Shown here in pieces: positions 1 to 11,356 of a DNA stretch of 64,000 bases. Below the pieces are notes generated by a model. The model made no database searches. It was not told the origin of the DNA and worked only from the letters and a program-made list of their open reading frames with translations. The translations under genes were made by a program, and so were the position numbers. Source of the DNA: Cenococcum geophilum 1.58 (lineage: Eukaryota > Ascomycota > Dothideomycetes > Gloniales > Gloniaceae); the NCBI GenBank assembly GCA_001692895.1, contig KV748216.1, positions 806,001-870,000 on the forward strand, given 5' to 3'. Within the stretch, counting starts at the first letter, position 1. Each line of letters begins with the position of its first letter.

Positions 1-3000
1 GGCCTACTTCTAAAGCTTCCTGGTTTAATATAAAGGCGTAGAAGATCTTAAGGGTAAGGTTAATAAGACTAAATAGCTCCTTATAGATATAGAAATTAAG
101 AACTACTCTCCTAACTAATACTTTACTAAGTATAGTAAGGTAGATGGCATATAAATTATTACTATTCTTAATAACTAATCTACGCTCTATTCTATTACGA
201 AGTCAGATATCTTTAATAAGCTAAAGGAGAGCTCCGCGTTCTCCTTTAACGATAGATACTTGGCGAATGTCTTCTATAGTATTATGCCAGATACTGGAGC
301 CATAGGAGTATCTATAGCAGGAGAACCTTAAGTTCGAGCCCTTTAGCAGCTTAATAACTCTATTTAGATTAACTATTTAACGGCAGGCTAATATACGATT
401 TGTTTTAGCAAAGGTACTATAATCTCTTTCGGCACAATTAGGGTTTAAACCCCCTTAGGGTATATTAGTTTCCACATTGTTCCTATAAATACTCCGTTTC
501 TATTTTACATTAAAGATATAAATAAGTTAGGCGTTAGGCTTAACAACCTTAAGAATATACTTATTTAGGGAGATAATTAGGTGCCCGTTATGCGCAAGTG
601 GGGTTACCCCTAGTTGCTCCTTTATTAACTAAAAAAGAGTGTTGCTTAGAGCCACTTAACTAAGTTAGAATTACGCCAACTACACTATCGTTTTAGCCAC
701 CCATCCGTTTATTAATTACTTAGGGTTCTTTAGCAAGCAGGCCATAAAGTCAAGGTTAAGGCAATTAAGTATCTTATAAAGTACTGCTATTACTGCTAAA
801 TAAACCAGAAGTCCCTTAGCCAATTTAAGTTTACCCTTAAAGATAACTACGACTTTAACTTCTATATTATCGTCGATGTTATATATCTTAGTAGCAAGCT
901 AGTACTCCAAGTTATTAACTTCTTAACCTCCTTTTAAGCCGCACGATTCTTAAAGGATATATTAGCTAGGAACGCATGGGATACCCTTTAGTTATGCTAG
1001 ATTAATGTCTACCTAGGACCCCCTAATTAAATCGTCTATAACGTAGGAAAGAACTTCTTATCTATAGAGTTCCGATAATAGATAAAGGCAATGGCAATTA
1101 AGGTTAAGGAAGTCCCCGTTAAGGCGTATAATAGTATTAAAAAAGTAGAATAATATTATATGCCATTACGCCAAGCGTATAAGATCATTTCTTTAAAACT
1201 AGAGAACGCTAGCGAAGAGCTTATCTTATAGATGGCTGTTAAGGCTATTAACGATTCCGCTAGTCTAGATAGGCTTATACCCACGTTACTAGTCTTTAGT
1301 GCCCACCCTTAAATAACTAATAATTCTCTACTATCTCCCTCTATTGTGTAATAAGCTAAGGCTATCCGCAAAGCAATAAAAGAGGTGCGACGTCTCTACG
1401 CCACGCGCTAGGTTAACGACGTACTAGGAATAAGAAATAGCCTAAACACCTCAACTACGCTTAATTTACCACTCTAATCTAAAGTACGGGTATGGCGTAA
1501 GAAGGGAGGATAGTTAGGCCCACATAAACTTATTGTAAGTAATAGTTAAACTTGCACTCTTTAGATGCCCTATCCCTTAGCACGTTAATTCGGGTCCGTA
1601 GGTTATCGATAAGAGCTAGCCAATAGAATCAATAATATCGGGGCTCTGTGACCATACACGTACTTTTGATTCTGGTGTTCGCGCACGGGCCACTTCGTCT
1701 ACGGACCCTAACGTGCTAAGGGATAGACCCACTTAATTCCGCTTAACCGTTGTTAAGCCCTATTATAGAAATGATAGTTCCGAGCCTTTATAGAATACCC
1801 TAAAGGATGCCCCAGAGGATGCCCTAGAGGATACCCTAGAGGAGAACCACAATTAATATGCTTTAGAAGGAGACTATAATTCTAATATAATTATAGCAGA
1901 TATGCCGTAACCACGACGCGGTAGAGGTCGCCTAAAAGAATTACAAAATTGCTAACACCTTGTTAATTTCGAAGAGTAATTCGTTACCGCTATTAAAAGT
2001 AGAGACGAGTTATTAATGGCCTTTATAACAGCTAAAGAGAAGGCTAACTTTAAGCTCGCAAAACAGCTCTGAAAGGAAGGCTGTATTATAACTCTAGGAG
2101 CTCCTTTTTAAGCATCTAATAAGCAGGAAATTGACGGTCTTATTACAAGAAAAGTCTTTAAATTTGAGAAGTATAACCCTACTAAGTTTGATAAAGTTTG
2201 CATCTTTAAGTTAAGAATGGTCAACGAGATTAAAGGCAAAGCTACTAACGCCCCATTCGAGAAATTAAGGCTTGTTATCTAAGGTTATAACAATAATGGT
2301 AAGGAGGTAATTCTTATGCAATCTCCTATAATTTAACGAGCTAGTTAGCGAGTTATTATTGCGCTAGCTCCCTCCTTAATAAAGAATAGAATGGCGGTTT
2401 ATTTGTAAGATATTACTTAAGCCTACACCTAATTAGAGACGCATCTTTAGCGCTTAATATTAGCATACCTTCCGGAGCAAATTCGCCACTAGTATCCTAA
2501 AGATACGATTATAGTTGTGCTTAAGCTATTATATGGAATTGCAGAGGTAGGAACTCACTGGTGGGCTACCTATAGTAAGCACTATAAAGAGAAGCTTTTG
2601 ATAACTACTTCTATATTTAATCCCTGCTTCCTTATTATAACTACAGGAACTCTATTTAGAATTGTCGGCATATAAACTAACGATATAATTATTTTAGGAG
2701 ACGACTAATTCTTAGCTCTTAAAGAAGACGAGCTAGTAAAGGTAAATCTTATAGCAAAGCTAAAGGAAAAGCTTAGTTTAATAACACCATTACTCTTTAA
2801 CGGATGCATCCTCTCCCTAAATGAGAATTCTATTGCTCTGCGCCAGAAGGGTTAAGGTAAGAAGATTAATATTATTAACGCTAATTCTCTAAAGTAAGGA
2901 TATGTGGAGCAACACGCTTGTAGAGCTTATGTTGCTTCTATCTATTAACCTAAGGCTTTATTTAATCTCTCTATTGCCGCCCAATACCAGGAACTAACTA

Positions 3001-3615
3001 AGAATAATATCCTTGCCCTAAATAAGCGTCTTTTCTAGTAAATAAACCATCTTAATTAGGGACTACTCTATGTGCCTATTAATCTTCCTACCGCTAAGCT
3101 CTTCGTATTTATTAATGGATCGTTTGTAAATAATAAAGATTTTAGCTCCTATCTGGGATATAAGATTATTATTACGAACGAATTTACTAGAGAGAATGAC
3201 TTTATAATCTATGGCAATCTTATCTATTGGAGCTTAACTAAGAGTAAGCGCGTTACCTGAAGTGTTTTAGTGTTAAAGATATATAGAATAGTTAGCGGAG
3301 TTAATATGGCAATTGTAATTAGAACTACCCTAAAGATAATTATAAATCGACTTAAACTTCCCGTTATTCCTACAATTATATACACCGACTTATATTCCCT
3401 CTATAAGTGTTTAGTTAAGCTTAGTACTATAAAAGAGAAGCGCCTTATAATCGATATTATGGCACTTTAGCAATCCTATAAGCGTTAAGAATTCTTTAAG
3501 ATTTAATAGATTAATGGCTAAGATAACCCAGTAGATGTGATAATAAAGGCGAACCTAAATAAGGCACTAGAGACGTTTATTAACACGAATACTCTACGTG
3601 TATGAGTTAAAGGTT
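1..3615 (+). pseudogene. Ty1/copia retrotransposon polyprotein remnant (PR-IN-RT-RNase H), RIP-degraded, 5' end outside the window
   Basis: Reading through TAA/TAG stops, the plus strand gives the copia domain order. The aspartic protease motif DTGA starts at 290. A GAG-pre-integrase block (HYRFSHPSV-like) lies near 684-715. The integrase core runs about 880-1500 and includes VYLGPPNQIVYNVGKNF near 1010-1055. Reverse transcriptase runs about 1930-2960, with Gly-Asp-Asp at 2697-2705. RNase H runs 3072-3600 and contains LFVFINGSFVNNKDFSS; the order IN before RT is diagnostic of copia. Nearly all stops fall where Gln or Trp is expected, as RIP predicts. A small inverted-repeat element interrupts the integrase C-terminus at 1574-1722. 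The ORFs at 3072-3260 and 3270-3470 are adjacent fragments of the same RNase H domain and are not independent genes. Family assignment is firm; activity is excluded by the many stops. Confidence 0.9.
1574..1722. mobile_element. MITE-like inverted-repeat element inside the copia integrase region
   Basis: A 149-bp segment breaks the copia reading frame between codons that otherwise read Met-Pro-Tyr and Pro-Thr. It starts CCCTTAGCACGTTA and ends with the reverse complement TAACGTGCTAAGGG. The pairing continues inward as GGGTCCGTAG / CTACGGACCC, with a 4-bp insertion in the left arm. A 2-bp AT is repeated at the edges. No coding capacity is seen. It contains GGTGTTCGCGCACGGGCC (1674-1691), a core also found in the element at 47467-47773 and the fragment at 28321-28383. 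It is less RIP-altered than its host, so it is probably a later insertion by a DNA transposon that acts in trans. Confidence 0.75.
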
Positions 3616-3653
3616 GGGTTAAAAGGGAGTCCCTAGAAATTTTGTAGTTACGT

Positions 3654-3712
3654 GAGGTCTTAAGATGTCTAGGAACTTTAACCGGTGGTTAAAGTTATCT
3701 AATTAGTTAGAT
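3654..3712 (+). repeat. 59-bp palindrome-containing block shared with gypsy element G0
   Basis: The block contains the near-perfect palindrome AACTTTAACCG / CGGTTAAAGTT at 3674-3696. The same block, including flanks AGATGTCTAGG and CTAATTAG, occurs in inverse orientation at 8845-8905, just before the 3' LTR of G0. Here it lies between the copia coding end and a purine tract (GGAGGGGGAG near 3732-3741). It could be a tiny foldback insertion or a shared 3'-terminal sequence. Confidence 0.6.
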
Positions 3713-3953
3713 TCTCTTACCAAGACTTTTTTTGGAGGGGGAGCCTAACTTAATCTAGCTAATTAGGATTTTCTATCCCCGGAATGGAAAATCGCTATTG
3801 GCTTACTTACTACTAGCGCCTTAGTAACTCCCTTTGTATTCTTATTAAACCTAATATCCTTCTTTATCTTCTTCTTCTTCTTAGCTTTATATCTTTATAT
3901 AGTGGTAATCTATAAGTATATATAGATGGCAACTATAAAAGAAGAGTTGCTAG

Positions 3954-4120
3954 TGTTGGGAATGAGGCAAGCGGTTGTCACGTGTTAACGTGGCCCTAGC
4001 GCGGTAAGGAACCTTTAGTTCCTCACCCCTTTCCTTATTCCTATATAATTAAAAAAAGAATAACAATTATCATACTATCTACGAACCGTAGCTACGTGAT
4101 ATCCCCTTGTGAGTCCAACA
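3954..4120 (+). mobile_element. Copia-type LTR (167 bp), TGTTGG...CCAACA
   Basis: The segment has matching termini TGTTGG and CCAACA and a TATA-like stretch (TATATAATTAAAAAAAGAAT) near 4043-4062. It follows the copia coding region with a 340-bp gap. It is either the 3' LTR of that element or a solo LTR. GTTGCTA occurs just outside both ends (3946-3952 and 4121-4127). It is separated by one base on the left, so it does not behave as a clean 5-bp target duplication. Several CpA sites survive, so RIP is weaker here than in the coding region. Confidence 0.6.
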
Positions 4121-7100
4121 GTTGCTATTACCTTAGAGGAGATATTAATTAGAAATAGATTATATAGTATAACCTAGCCCTTTAAAAGGAAGAGACTAAT
4201 AGAATATCTATTATTAAAGTATGCGGAGGGGATATATAAGTAATTGCGCCTACTAATTAAACTAGCTCTTATTAAAATCAGTATTATTTAAAATGGGTAA
4301 CTAAGATAATTAAGTCTAACTCCTACTGTTAGAGAAGGGAAAGTAATAGTAGTTTATTATATGTGGAATGGAAATAGGCCTACTTAATAAGTAGTAAAAT
4401 GCAACTAGTTTGCGTTATTTAAGATATATTTTATCTAGTCTTTTTACTAAGAGTCCTAAAGCTATGCTTATTAACCCTAGCCCGCTCTAAATATAAAATC
4501 CTAGAATGGAATATTAGCGGCGTAAGGTTCTATCCTAAATTTAAAAATCTCCTTATTATAACCCCCCAGTTTGCCTATCGGAAACTCTATATATAGAGCT
4601 ATATATCTAAAATCTCCTTTAATACTATTTCTACTAAACCTAACTATAGCGGCATTTAGTAACCCTAACCTAAAGTCCCTTTTAGCTTTAGGATTAGTAT
4701 ATAGATTTATAGTAAATCTGAAACCCTTTTTAGTAGCGCTCGGTGCTATAGAGAACTTAAATACCTTTTTACCTTCTTATAGTTTAGGTTTAATTGCATA
4801 TAGCGCAGTACTTAGTGCTATAGTAAATTTAAAGTCTTCTTCTGTAAAAGACGTTAGGATAGATATCTAAGCGCTGTCTTTGGCTTTTAAAGTTAAGGAG
4901 CCTATTTTAGCGCTTAGAGAAATGGATTCTCCTTAGCCACAGCTATTAAAGCTAGGTTTTAGTAAGTCTATATAAGGTATATAAATAGTAGTCTTCCGTT
5001 TATTTTATTTAATTACTAGCCTCCGCCGGTTATAAGTCTATATCTCTATAAGTATTTCTAAAATAATATAATCTTATAATATACTCTTCTTAATATATAT
5101 TATAAATAGTATAAATATTTAAGTCCGTAATAAAGCTTCCACACTATAAGCTTTTCGCTTATATTAAAGAAGACCAGTAAAAGAGTTAAATTAGTAGCTG
5201 TATGGTAGATACGTATCCTAGTTAAGATAACGCTTTAGAATTTTATGCCTAAACCCCTCTAAAGTTTTAATATGCTTATAATATAAATTTAGATGCTAGT
5301 AACTTCTATTATAATCTTTAATAGGACAATTCTACCCTCCTTTTAACTTTAAGGGTTAAAAATGTCTAGCTTCTATATAATACTTAAGGGTAAGGGTATA
5401 ACCGGTAACGGCCTTAATAAAGGCGACTTTATCTACTTATATCGTAGGCGATAGCCTAAATATCTCCTTTAAAATACTAACTTATATATTAAGATCTCTA
5501 TATAATATAAACAAATGGTATAATTATGGGTTAGCATCTTTTTCCTTTAATAGATATCGACGTTTAGCAGGTTAGGGATAAGGTGGAGATATTCCTACGG
5601 ATGTATTTATTATATTTATTAGTTTCTTTATAAATGTTAGTATATATGCCGTCTATAGCGTATAAAAAGCCACTTACTGCTATTCTATTTAAAAGCTATT
5701 AGATATATTTAATAGGCGGGCAGTTAGTAGGATATTATAAGTATATATACTAAGGTTTACCTAGCCTATATCTAAGGTTTTACTATTTAGCGGCCGTTTT
5801 AAAGCAAGTTTCGTTTGGGCTAGATATATATAATAACTATTACTTATTACTAGGTTTGCAACACATTAAATGCTTTATTAGAGATAGTTTGGTTTTTTTT
5901 TACCTTAAATGCTTATTTATAGTGTATTTACGAAGAAGAGAGTTATATACGCCCTTTGCCACTATTGCGCAGCCCCCTTTATATTTATTAAATTATTTCC
6001 TTCTTTGCCTTCTTATATATATTTAAGTAAGCCTCTTAGTTTAATATGTCTTTATAATTACCTAGAAGAAATTCTTATATAAGCTTTTTGGGCCTTTATA
6101 TAGACCTATAAAGGCGTACTATAGTTTTTATTAAGCCTATATTCACTATAATAGAAAATTAGTTATATATTAATGGCTTAGGTGTTTGCTTTTATATTAC
6201 AATAACATTTACTAAATATCTTTTCTGCGTCTCCTAGTATTTCGTACACTAAGCTCTTATAGTATAGCGGAGATAAGAACACTTATAGTAAACCTAGATA
6301 TAATTATATATTGCTAGTAGCAAATAAAAAGGAATATATATTAAAGGATATTAAATAATAGTAATAAAATTAAGTATTTTATTTTTAAATAAAAAGGATT
6401 ATAGATTAAAAGAGCGTATGTCGCTTTAAGCGTTAGAAAAGTAGGGTACCTAAAATCCCCGTTATTATTAGAAAGTGCTAGAAATTAATAAAGTATTTAG
6501 GAGCTTATATTATATAACATTATATAGGGCCCTCTAGATAAACACTAGATAAGTAATAAGTATATCCCCTTTACTATCTTAAGCTACTAGGATCTATTAC
6601 TAATACTATTAAATCTAGTACGCCTATTGTAATTAGATTAGATCTTAATATAGGGCTCTTTATACTAGTGCTTATAGTATAAAGTATCTATAATTTAGTA
6701 GTCCTAGTGCGAAAGTATTTATAATTTAGTGGTTATAATGCGAAGGCGTTTATAATTTAGTAGTTGCAGTATAAAGGCGTCTAGAATTCGGTAGGCACTG
6801 TAAGCTACTAAACTATTTAGGGTTCCGCAATAATTTAGATAAGAGCTAATTAAGAAGCTAATATTACTTTCTTTCCTCTTAATGTTATCCTGGATATAAT
6901 CTAAGCTAAATTATAGGAGATCCTTAAGGTTAGATAACCTAAGCCTTATTCTATAACTTCCTATATTCTATAAGCCTTAGATATAATTGTTTAATAGGCT
7001 TAATAAGAGCTAATTAGATTTATCCCTAAAGCTTATTACCTATTTAAGAAGATAAGCCGTTTTAAAACTAAAACAATTTAGGAGTATATATACTCTAAAT

Positions 7101-7930
7101 AATAGCAATAAGTATGGCGCGTGTTCCTTATAAGTATTATAGGTAATTAATATACCCCTTTTCCCTCGCTTATTCCTTCTATTTACGTAATGTTTTCTGG
7201 ATATAGGACTCTCTAAAACTTTTAAAGGTTTAGCTTAATAGTCTACTCCCTAATAGTTAATCTTTTTATATTTTACTCTTCTACTATTTAAAATATAAAA
7301 TAGTAGAATACCTTACGCTTTAAATAAAGAGAGATCTAGGGTTCTATATTAGGAATGCTTATATTATTATATTAATTATTAATATGTCGGATCATTCTAT
7401 ATATAATATTGATATTAGCGTTATATTAATATATGGAAACTTTATATCCTGCCTCCTCTTAGTGGTTTATATCTTCAATTCTATATATTTCTGCATTTTA
7501 AACTCTGTTAATATTATATATAGACTTAGCCGTTTACTTTTAACTACTAACTACTATAATAGAATGGAAATAGGTAAGTAAAAGGATACTCTACCCTATA
7601 GTTACTAGAGTTAACAGTTTACCTATAGAGGGGCAGCTACTAATTTAGAAAATTTACGTATATAACTATAAAAAGTATATATAAAGTTACTCTTAAGTAG
7701 AGCACTTAAGGCGACACTAATAATCCCGTAGGTTTTTACTCTGTTTAACTGTAATATATATCCCTAACTCTTATAAACGCTAAAGAGCCGACCTATTATT
7801 ACGACAAATGCCCTAAGGTTTTTTTCTAAGGTGACCTTTTTAAGAGATATAAGGAGCGTTATAGGGTAAGGGCTGTTGCTAGCTATACTTAAGACTTGCA
7901 AATCTAAGTACTAAGCTTAAAGCGGAGAAT
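4121..7930. other. Decayed AT-rich sequence without an identifiable gene
   Basis: About 3.8 kb of strongly RIP-biased DNA. I found no LTR pair, conserved transposase motif or convincing protein on either strand. The small open frame at 4571-4870 has leucine/isoleucine-rich content expected of AT-rich noise and no recognisable motif. The segment was continuous with 23540 onward before G0 inserted, so it may be the remains of an older element or an ancestral intergenic region. Confidence 0.5.
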
Positions 7931-7937
7931 GAGATTA

Positions 7938-8170
7938 CCACTAAGTAAAAATCCGTGCCTTTAATGCTCCTTTAAGAAACTTAGGTATAATGGCGATGGC
8001 GATAAACTTTACCTAAAATGCTTACTAGTGGGTTTATAATATGTTTATAAAAGAAGGCGTAACTAAGCAAATCTCCTAGATGTATTAAAGGAGGCTAGAA
8101 AACTAGTAGAAGAGATAAATAGGAGAATAATAGGAAATAAAGAGGATAAATTAATACTAGAAGTTTGACT
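7938..8170 (+). pseudogene. Relic of a Zn(II)2Cys6 zinc-cluster protein
   Basis: Reading the frame that puts Cys at 7956-7958 gives CL*CSFKKLRYNGDGDK, then LYLKCLLVGL*YVYKRRR. If the three Tyr are taken as RIP-altered Cys (TGY to TAY), the spacing is C-x2-C-x6-C-x7-C-x2-C-x6-C followed by VYKRRR. This matches the fungal Zn2Cys6 binuclear cluster, including the basic KKLR after the second Cys and the Lys-Pro-Cys position (Pro to Leu by C to T). A charged, probably helical linker follows to about 8165. No fungal transcription-factor domain is seen before G0 begins at 8490. Such proteins normally bind DNA in the nucleus. The start and any introns cannot be set. The family call is an inference from spacing alone. 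Confidence 0.65.
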
Positions 8171-8489
8171 CTACTCCCTGTCCTTAGATTTATCTATTAT
8201 TCTATTTTTTTTAAACTTCTTAGCCTTACCTAAATAACTATATTACCTGGAACTAAAATTTCTCTTTAAAAGTATCTTCTGGTGCTAGATTTGCTTATAT
8301 TTAGGGTTCTCTAGAATATTGCCGTATGGGTGCGGCCATGTAAGAGATAAGCACTATAGTAATATAGAGTATGGTTAGGCTCCTTTAGGTTTTATATTTC
8401 CACTATAGATATATAATAATACTATATTACGTACCTCTTCCGTTACTTTTTAGCATTGTTCTTTAATGCCTATAGCTGATTTTAGTATG
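8171..8489. other. Decayed sequence between the zinc-cluster relic and G0
   Basis: About 320 bp of AT-rich DNA. The zinc-cluster frame continues with stops and no recognisable motif up to the G0 LTR. It may be the degraded linker or middle region of that gene. Confidence 0.4.
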
Positions 8490-8687
8490 TATTATTACGG
8501 CTTATATAAATGCCTCTAAACCAAAGCTTATAGAATGCTATATTATAAAGATACTAAGCTAAGAAGAAGAGGAGAGATATATATAGGAGGTAGAGGCGTA
8601 ATATATACGCGTTATAACGCTAAGTCCTTAGCCGAACCCCTAACTAGGCTCCCTATCCAGGTTACGTATTATAGTGCTATAATATTA
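8490..8687 (-). repeat. G0 3' LTR (198 bp)
   Basis: It aligns end to end with 23342-23539 at the same length. The reconstructed termini are ATATTACGGC and GCCGTAATAT, complementary to each other. The open frame 8535-8786 runs across the LTR and is a chance ORF. Confidence 0.85.
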
Positions 8688-8844
8688 CCCCCCCCTTTAA
8701 AAGAAAGCCTGCCCTTAGGCTTTATTAAAAATGAAGTAAAACTAGAGAAAAAAGGAGACGGAAGTACGTTTAGATTAAGTATATAAGGCAACTGTAGGTT
8801 ACGTAGAAGTGCTAAAGTGGAAAGGGTAGCCGCTAAAACTCTTA

Positions 8845-8905
8845 GTAAGGATCTAGCTAATTAGAGAACTTTAACCGGCAGTTAAAGTTCCTAGACATCT
8901 AAAGG
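8845..8905 (-). repeat. Palindromic block shared with the copia 3' region
   Basis: Inverse copy of 3654-3712 with the palindrome at 8867-8889. It lies between the end of the G0 coding region and its polypurine tract. Confidence 0.6.
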
Positions 8906-8919
8906 CCTTATATAACGCG

Positions 8920-9505
8920 CAAATCTAGGTGGCCGTCTATTATAGTAGGCTTCGTTTCTTAGGCCTTAGGGCGTTTTTATCTCTATGCTCTTCTGGTAAC
9001 CTATTATCTTTATTATACTAATATTCTATCCACTCGTCTAGGTACTTTAGGGGTCTAAGTAAGTTAGGGTATTAATTATAGAACTCTTTAAGCTTCTAGG
9101 GGCAGCCTATAAAGTTTTAAGCAGGGTACTAGGTTAGGTCTTAGTTATAGCCCTTCTATTAAATATAGTATTTTAGCGCTCCTCGCACTAGCTTATATGC
9201 TAGTATTTCCTTAACTTTCTATTTATTATCGCTACTAACTTAAATTAGTAGGGGAGGCTCGTTCTTTTACCTAGGTAATAGGTTACTTATAGCTTTCTAT
9301 AACTTATCTAGCGAGAAAATAGGGTAAACTCTAATTAAATCTAGGAGCTTTACCTTATATAAGTTGCCTACCCTCTCTAGAACCTTATACGGTCCTACTA
9401 TCTAGTAGTCTAGCTTACGGCTAGGCCGCTTAGTCCTTTAATTCTTTATTATAACCTAGACCCTATTACTAGGGGCAAAGTTAGATTCCTGGCGGTATTT
9501 ATTTA
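8920..9505 (-). pseudogene. G0 integrase C-terminus and chromodomain remnant
   Basis: On the minus strand from 9500 downward the sequence reads KYRQESNFAPSNRV and then YKVKLLDLIRVYPIFSLDKL, typical of the SH3-like integrase tail of gypsy elements. A chromodomain-like segment with LVRGALKYYIQ*KGYN follows near 9130-9210. Gln and Trp codons are turned into stops. The upstream half of this integrase lies at 18448 and beyond, on the other side of G1. The ATTTA just before 9506 is the left target copy of G1. Confidence 0.8.
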
Positions 9506-9929
9506 TATTATAGACGCTTTAAGAACAATATTATGACTACTTAGGGAAGAGTTAAAAGAAGCTAGTTAGCTAATATAAGCACGGTTTAAGATGGAGCCGA
9601 TAGAGCTATATAACGAAGAATAATAACTAAGGTTATATAATATAATCTATATAATCTATAGGATCTATATAATCTATAACAGAGTAAATAAAGTATACGT
9701 ATATTACGTATAAAGAGGATTTTATAGGAGTACGGTTATATATTTAAGGATCCTTAGTCCCTACCTAGATGGTTCCTTCCTTATAGTAATTCTTAGAATA
9801 CAATTAGAGTTAATCTATTAGGCAACCACTCTACCAGTTATTATTACATTGTTAACTTTAATTTATATTACCTATATACCTAGCCTATTAACGAGCCTAC
9901 CGTAGTACCTACTATAAGGTTCCGTTATA
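9506..9929 (+). repeat. G1 5' LTR (424 bp)
   Basis: Pairs with 18019-18442. It contains short internal repeats of TATATAATCTATA. Boundaries are set by the ATTTA duplication and by terminal complementarity TCCGTTA. Confidence 0.92.
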
Positions 9930-9974
9930 TAAATACTGCCTAGTTACGGTATTAAATATAAAAAGTTGAACAAT

Positions 9975-11340
9975 ATGCCACCAAAAGCACTAGCTACTAC
10001 GCCATTAACGGCGGCAACTATATTAAGATTAGGTAACGACACTAGTATAGTAGATACTAACTTACAGCAACCTATAGCGGTTAGATAGCTATAAGAGATA
10101 GTTAACTAGCTAATAGAAAATAATATGATATTAGAAAATAGGATTAATAGGATAGGAGTAGCAAAGATTAAGTTACTATTAATTAAAAGGTACTTAGGGG
10201 AAAGATTAAAACTTAAAGGATTCCTTATATAAATGCACTTTAAGGTTATATAAGAAGGGGTAAAGCTGCTAATATTTATAGATTAAATAGCGTATACGGG
10301 ACTATTCCTATTAGGAAGAGCACTTAAGTAGTTTAAGTTTTACCTTACGGAAATACCAGCGAATAGAATAATAACCACTAACTAAGAAGTATGGTTTATA
10401 TTTATAAGCTAGGAAGGATTTATAGAGTAACTTATATAAATATTTAGAGACCTAAAGACGGTAACTATAGCGGAAAGAAAACTCTAAAATATTATATAAT
10501 AAACCTTAGCAATTAAGTATATAATGTAGTTCTAGACGTTAGCAATATAAGTAAAGTAAAATAATAAGGCGTTTATAGTATAGTATAAATAGGGACTTAA
10601 GGCTAAAGTCTAGGATATAATTATCCTAATAAAAGATATAGAGACCCTATGGGATTTAATAGATTAAGTAATTAAGATTAACAATTAGATCTACTAAAGG
10701 AAATAGGCTAAAAGAGGTTAGAATAGAGTTCTATAGTTATATAAAACGCAGAGCACGTAATAACTAAAGCTAAGTTAGAAATTATAGTATAGCACAGAGC
10801 TAATAGACCTAAGTAGTACTAAAAAAGCCTATAAGAGATAGAGTAAAAAACTATAGAAACCTAGAGGATAAAGATTAAGTAATTAAAGGTCTAAGGAGTA
10901 GAGGCCGAATTAGGGATCTTAGTAGTAGAAGACGTTTAGGCAGACTCTATAATAGGAAAAATAGTTTAAAAAAGGAGCTTATATAAATTGTAGAAAATAA
11001 GGTTATTACGTTAGAGACTATAGAAGTAGTTAGAGTTACTATATAATAAAAGGGATAAGACTAATAGATGATATATATATATAAAGGGATAATAATATAC
11101 TACGAGGAATAAAAGAATATTTAATTAAAAGTTTTGCGTTTTATTATAATAACGCATGCTAAATTTATAAGGACGCTAAGTATAGCGTAAGCTATTAGCT
11201 ATAAGAGCCACATTTAGCGGAATATAAAGGAACTAATAAACTAGTTCGCAGATCGGATATTAAGGACAATAAATTTAACGTAGGCGAAATATTTTATAAC
11301 GATAAGGCGATAAAGGCGGCTTACTAGGAGTATATAGACC
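9975..11340 (+). pseudogene. G1 gag with CCHC zinc knuckle, RIP-degraded
   Basis: The start ATG is at 9975, 45 bp after the LTR, and opens MPPKALATTPLTAATILRLG. The homologous G3 and G4 frames begin at the same place (MPLKAATITLLTAATTLRLG in G3), which supports the start. A long helical Gag region follows. The zinc knuckle at 10989-11028 reads C-R-N-x-GYYVRDY, with the first Cys kept and other ligands changed to Tyr by RIP. In G4 the corresponding frame is continuous with what follows. In G1 it is cut by the 1-kb insert that begins at 11357. Confidence 0.8.
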
Positions 11341-11356
11341 TTAAAGATGTTATATA

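Noticed and set aside
3946-4127. GTTGCTA repeats as a hAT-type 8-bp target duplication of the 3954-4120 segment
   Set aside because: Only seven bases match and one extra base separates the left copy from the terminus; TGTTGG/CCAACA and a TATA-like stretch fit an LTR better.
4571-4870. 99-codon plus-strand ORF with hydrophobic composition
   Set aside because: Leu/Ile/Ser-rich content expected from AT-rich RIP sequence; no signal peptide pattern, family motif or codon bias.
7384-7581. 65-codon plus-strand ORF upstream of the zinc-cluster relic
   Set aside because: Composed of Ile/Tyr/Asn/Leu as expected from TpA-rich noise and not in frame with the zinc-cluster segment.
8490-8687. Initial reading as a 200-bp MITE with TATTACGGC terminal repeats
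   Set aside because: An equal-length copy at 23342-23539 in the same orientation brackets a gypsy coding region and abuts a polypurine tract, so both are LTRs.
8535-8786. 83-codon ORF next to G0
   Set aside because: Lies across the 198-bp LTR; the homologous LTR at 23342 is the same sequence, so it is repeat DNA.
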